Source: JABDJL01 sp963664065 | GTDB lineage: Bacteria; Pseudomonadota; Gammaproteobacteria; Xanthomonadales; SZUA-36 | Assembly (NCBI GenBank): GCA_963664065.1 | Contig: OY760942.1 | Coordinates: 1,922,001 to 1,986,000 of the forward strand | DNA length: 64,000 nucleotides | Direction of reading: 5' to 3' | Part shown: in pieces, positions 63,134 to 64,000 of the stretch | How positions within the stretch are numbered: the first letter of the stretch is position 1 | Layout: every line of letters begins with the position of its first letter | The notes under the pieces: generated by a model | The model's input: only the letters and a program-made list of their open reading frames with translations | Databases searched by the model: none | Told to the model about the DNA's origin: nothing | Translations under genes and position numbers: made by a program

Positions 63134-63568
63134 TCAGTAACAATAAGAAGAATCAACGTAGGTCCAAACTTCCTGGCCTTGTTGGTTCAAGCGAACTTCA
63201 ACGCATTGCCCATCGTTGTCAACCCGGTACCAGTAGTCCGAATTGCGTGACGGTGTTGGTCTGCGGCGGACAATTACGCGATCACGCCTGGAATTACTGG
63301 CGGCATGAATGATCGAGCCAATTACCAGCGCACCGGCCGCAATCTTCAGCCCATTGCGCAAATGATGCCTTCCACTGTGATGGCGATAATTGTAATGACG
63401 ATAGTCATGATGATTGTAATGTCGCGGCTGGTATCCGAAATGGTGATTCGAGGAATAAAAATGATGGGAACGAAAGCCATTGTGATGTCCGCGATCTCTA
63501 GCTTCGGCCAGCCCGGCCGAAACCAGCAAGCCCGTGCTTATCAAGGTAATGATGATCTGTTTCTTCAT
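63134..63568 (-). CDS. Histidine-rich exported protein
   Basis: 144 residues from ATG 63568 (AGGAGT upstream). A signal peptide (MKKQIIITLISTGLLVSAGLA) precedes a His/Tyr/Arg-rich segment (about 20-68) with many HH pairs, a hydrophobic stretch (LKIAAGALVIGSIIHAA) and a C-terminal domain with two cysteines (GQCVEVRL, SSYCY). The histidines suggest metal binding in the periplasm or envelope. Family not recognised with confidence. Confidence 0.72.
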   Translation of the reverse strand: MKKQIIITLISTGLLVSAGLAEARDRGHHNGFRSHHFYSSNHHFGYQPRHYNHHDYRHYNYRHHSGRHHLRNGLKIAAGALVIGSIIHAASNSRRDRVIVRRRPTPSRNSDYWYRVDNDGQCVEVRLNQQGQEVWTYVDSSYCY

Positions 63569-63698
63569 GATGGAACTCCTTAAATTACTGTTTCCACGCT
63601 TGCACATTAGCAACGCCAGCGTGAACAGAGCCTGAATCGTAAAGGAGGAAACTCAAGGTATTGGTTCAAGTGAGGTTTCGGGATGGTTCGCTGTTATC

Positions 63699-64000
63699 AT
63701 GGCGCGCATGTTCAGCGTTGAAAATGTCATAGCCAGGAAACGGAAAGGCAAAGCACTTGGTGGTGATGAGATCAGGAATTTCGTCGAGGGTATCAGTAAC
63801 GGAAATGTGACCGATGCTCAGTTGGGCGGTTTTACCATGGCTGTCCGGTTCATGAGTATGAACAGCCTGGAACGGACCGTCTTGACTATGGCCATGCGTG
63901 ATTCCGGGTCCGTGCTCAATTGGGATCTAAACGGTCCGGTGCTGGATAAACATTCAACGGGCGGTGTTGGCGACGGCGTCAGTTTAATGCTGGCTCCGAT
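63699..64000 (+). CDS. deoA: Thymidine phosphorylase, 5' part
   Basis: The frame runs off the window end. About 100 residues are present: IARKRKGKALGGDEIRNFVEG, TMAVRFMSMNSLERTVLTMAMRDSG, and LDKHSTGGVGDGVSLMLAP, which contains the phosphate-binding KHSTGGVGD motif. It splits thymidine into thymine and deoxyribose 1-phosphate. ATG 63699 and ATG 63708 are both in frame and neither has a strong ribosome site; the second gives the more usual start. Confidence 0.9.
   Translation, partial: MARMFSVENVIARKRKGKALGGDEIRNFVEGISNGNVTDAQLGGFTMAVRFMSMNSLERTVLTMAMRDSGSVLNWDLNGPVLDKHSTGGVGDGVSLMLAP

Noticed and set aside
1..64000. Defence system, prophage, insertion sequence, CRISPR array or tRNA/rRNA gene
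   Set aside because: Read through on both strands; no transposase, integrase, nuclease-helicase cassette, spaced direct repeats or tRNA-like sequence was recognised.

Overview
The window is a contiguous stretch of a gammaproteobacterial chromosome that consists almost entirely of core genes. Three neighbourhoods point to this class: the end of the spc ribosomal operon running into the alpha operon; trxA/rho facing rhlB, followed by ftsE-ftsX-rpoH; and gpmI-envC facing a yibN-like rhodanese gene, secB and gpsA. A Pseudomonas-style split coenzyme-B12-dependent ribonucleotide reductase (nrdJa/nrdJb), a class II DAHP synthase and a cytochrome c oxidase whose subunit II carries a fused cytochrome c suggest an aerobic, probably marine or sediment heterotroph. 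Genus-level assignment is not possible from the sequence alone.

Layout. 1-5221: ribosomal proteins, SecY and RNA polymerase alpha (rpmD end, rplO, secY, rpmJ, rpsM, rpsK, rpsD, rpoA, rplQ), closed by a strong terminator. 5291-12582 (minus): a DUF1330 protein, ferrous iron uptake feoAB behind a Fur-box-like site, and the histidine-degradation operon hutUHI. 12673-19529: dsbB, class II DAHP synthase and an M61 peptidase (plus), then typA and pdxB (minus). 19715-24351: malate dehydrogenase followed by prpB-prpC-prpD of the 2-methylcitrate cycle. 24524-30720: rho and trxA (minus), then rhlB-ftsE-ftsX-rpoH (plus). 30791-32252: a small accessory pair, a methyltransferase and a DUF1801 protein. 32265-43338: gcvP and a complete cytochrome c oxidase biogenesis cluster (coxB, coxA, a small ORF, ctaG, coxC, SURF1, SCO-like protein, ctaA, ctaB). 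43733-50476: putA, gspA-gspB, a rhomboid protease and a DUF1820 protein. 50515-57298: ctpA-envC-gpmI (minus), rhodanese-secB-gpsA (plus), trmL (minus). 57388-61471: a frameshift-split exported repeat protein and the nrdJa/nrdJb pair. 61688-64000: a haloalkane dehalogenase remnant, a lipoprotein methyltransferase, a His-rich exported protein and the start of thymidine phosphorylase.

Metabolic logic: histidine (hut), proline (putA), propionate (prp) and glycine (gcvP) are catabolised, and a heme-copper oxidase with its heme A (ctaA/ctaB) and copper (ctaG, SCO-like) assembly factors is encoded alongside. I found no mobile element, CRISPR array, tRNA, rRNA or obvious defence system. The points most worth a second look are small: a split gene with a prfB-like shift site, a pair of NrdR boxes, a degenerate motif VI in RhlB, a possible pseudoknot attenuator before rhlB, a repeat family around nrdJb, a hairpin cluster between prpD and rho, and a 15-bp tandem repeat at the start of secB.
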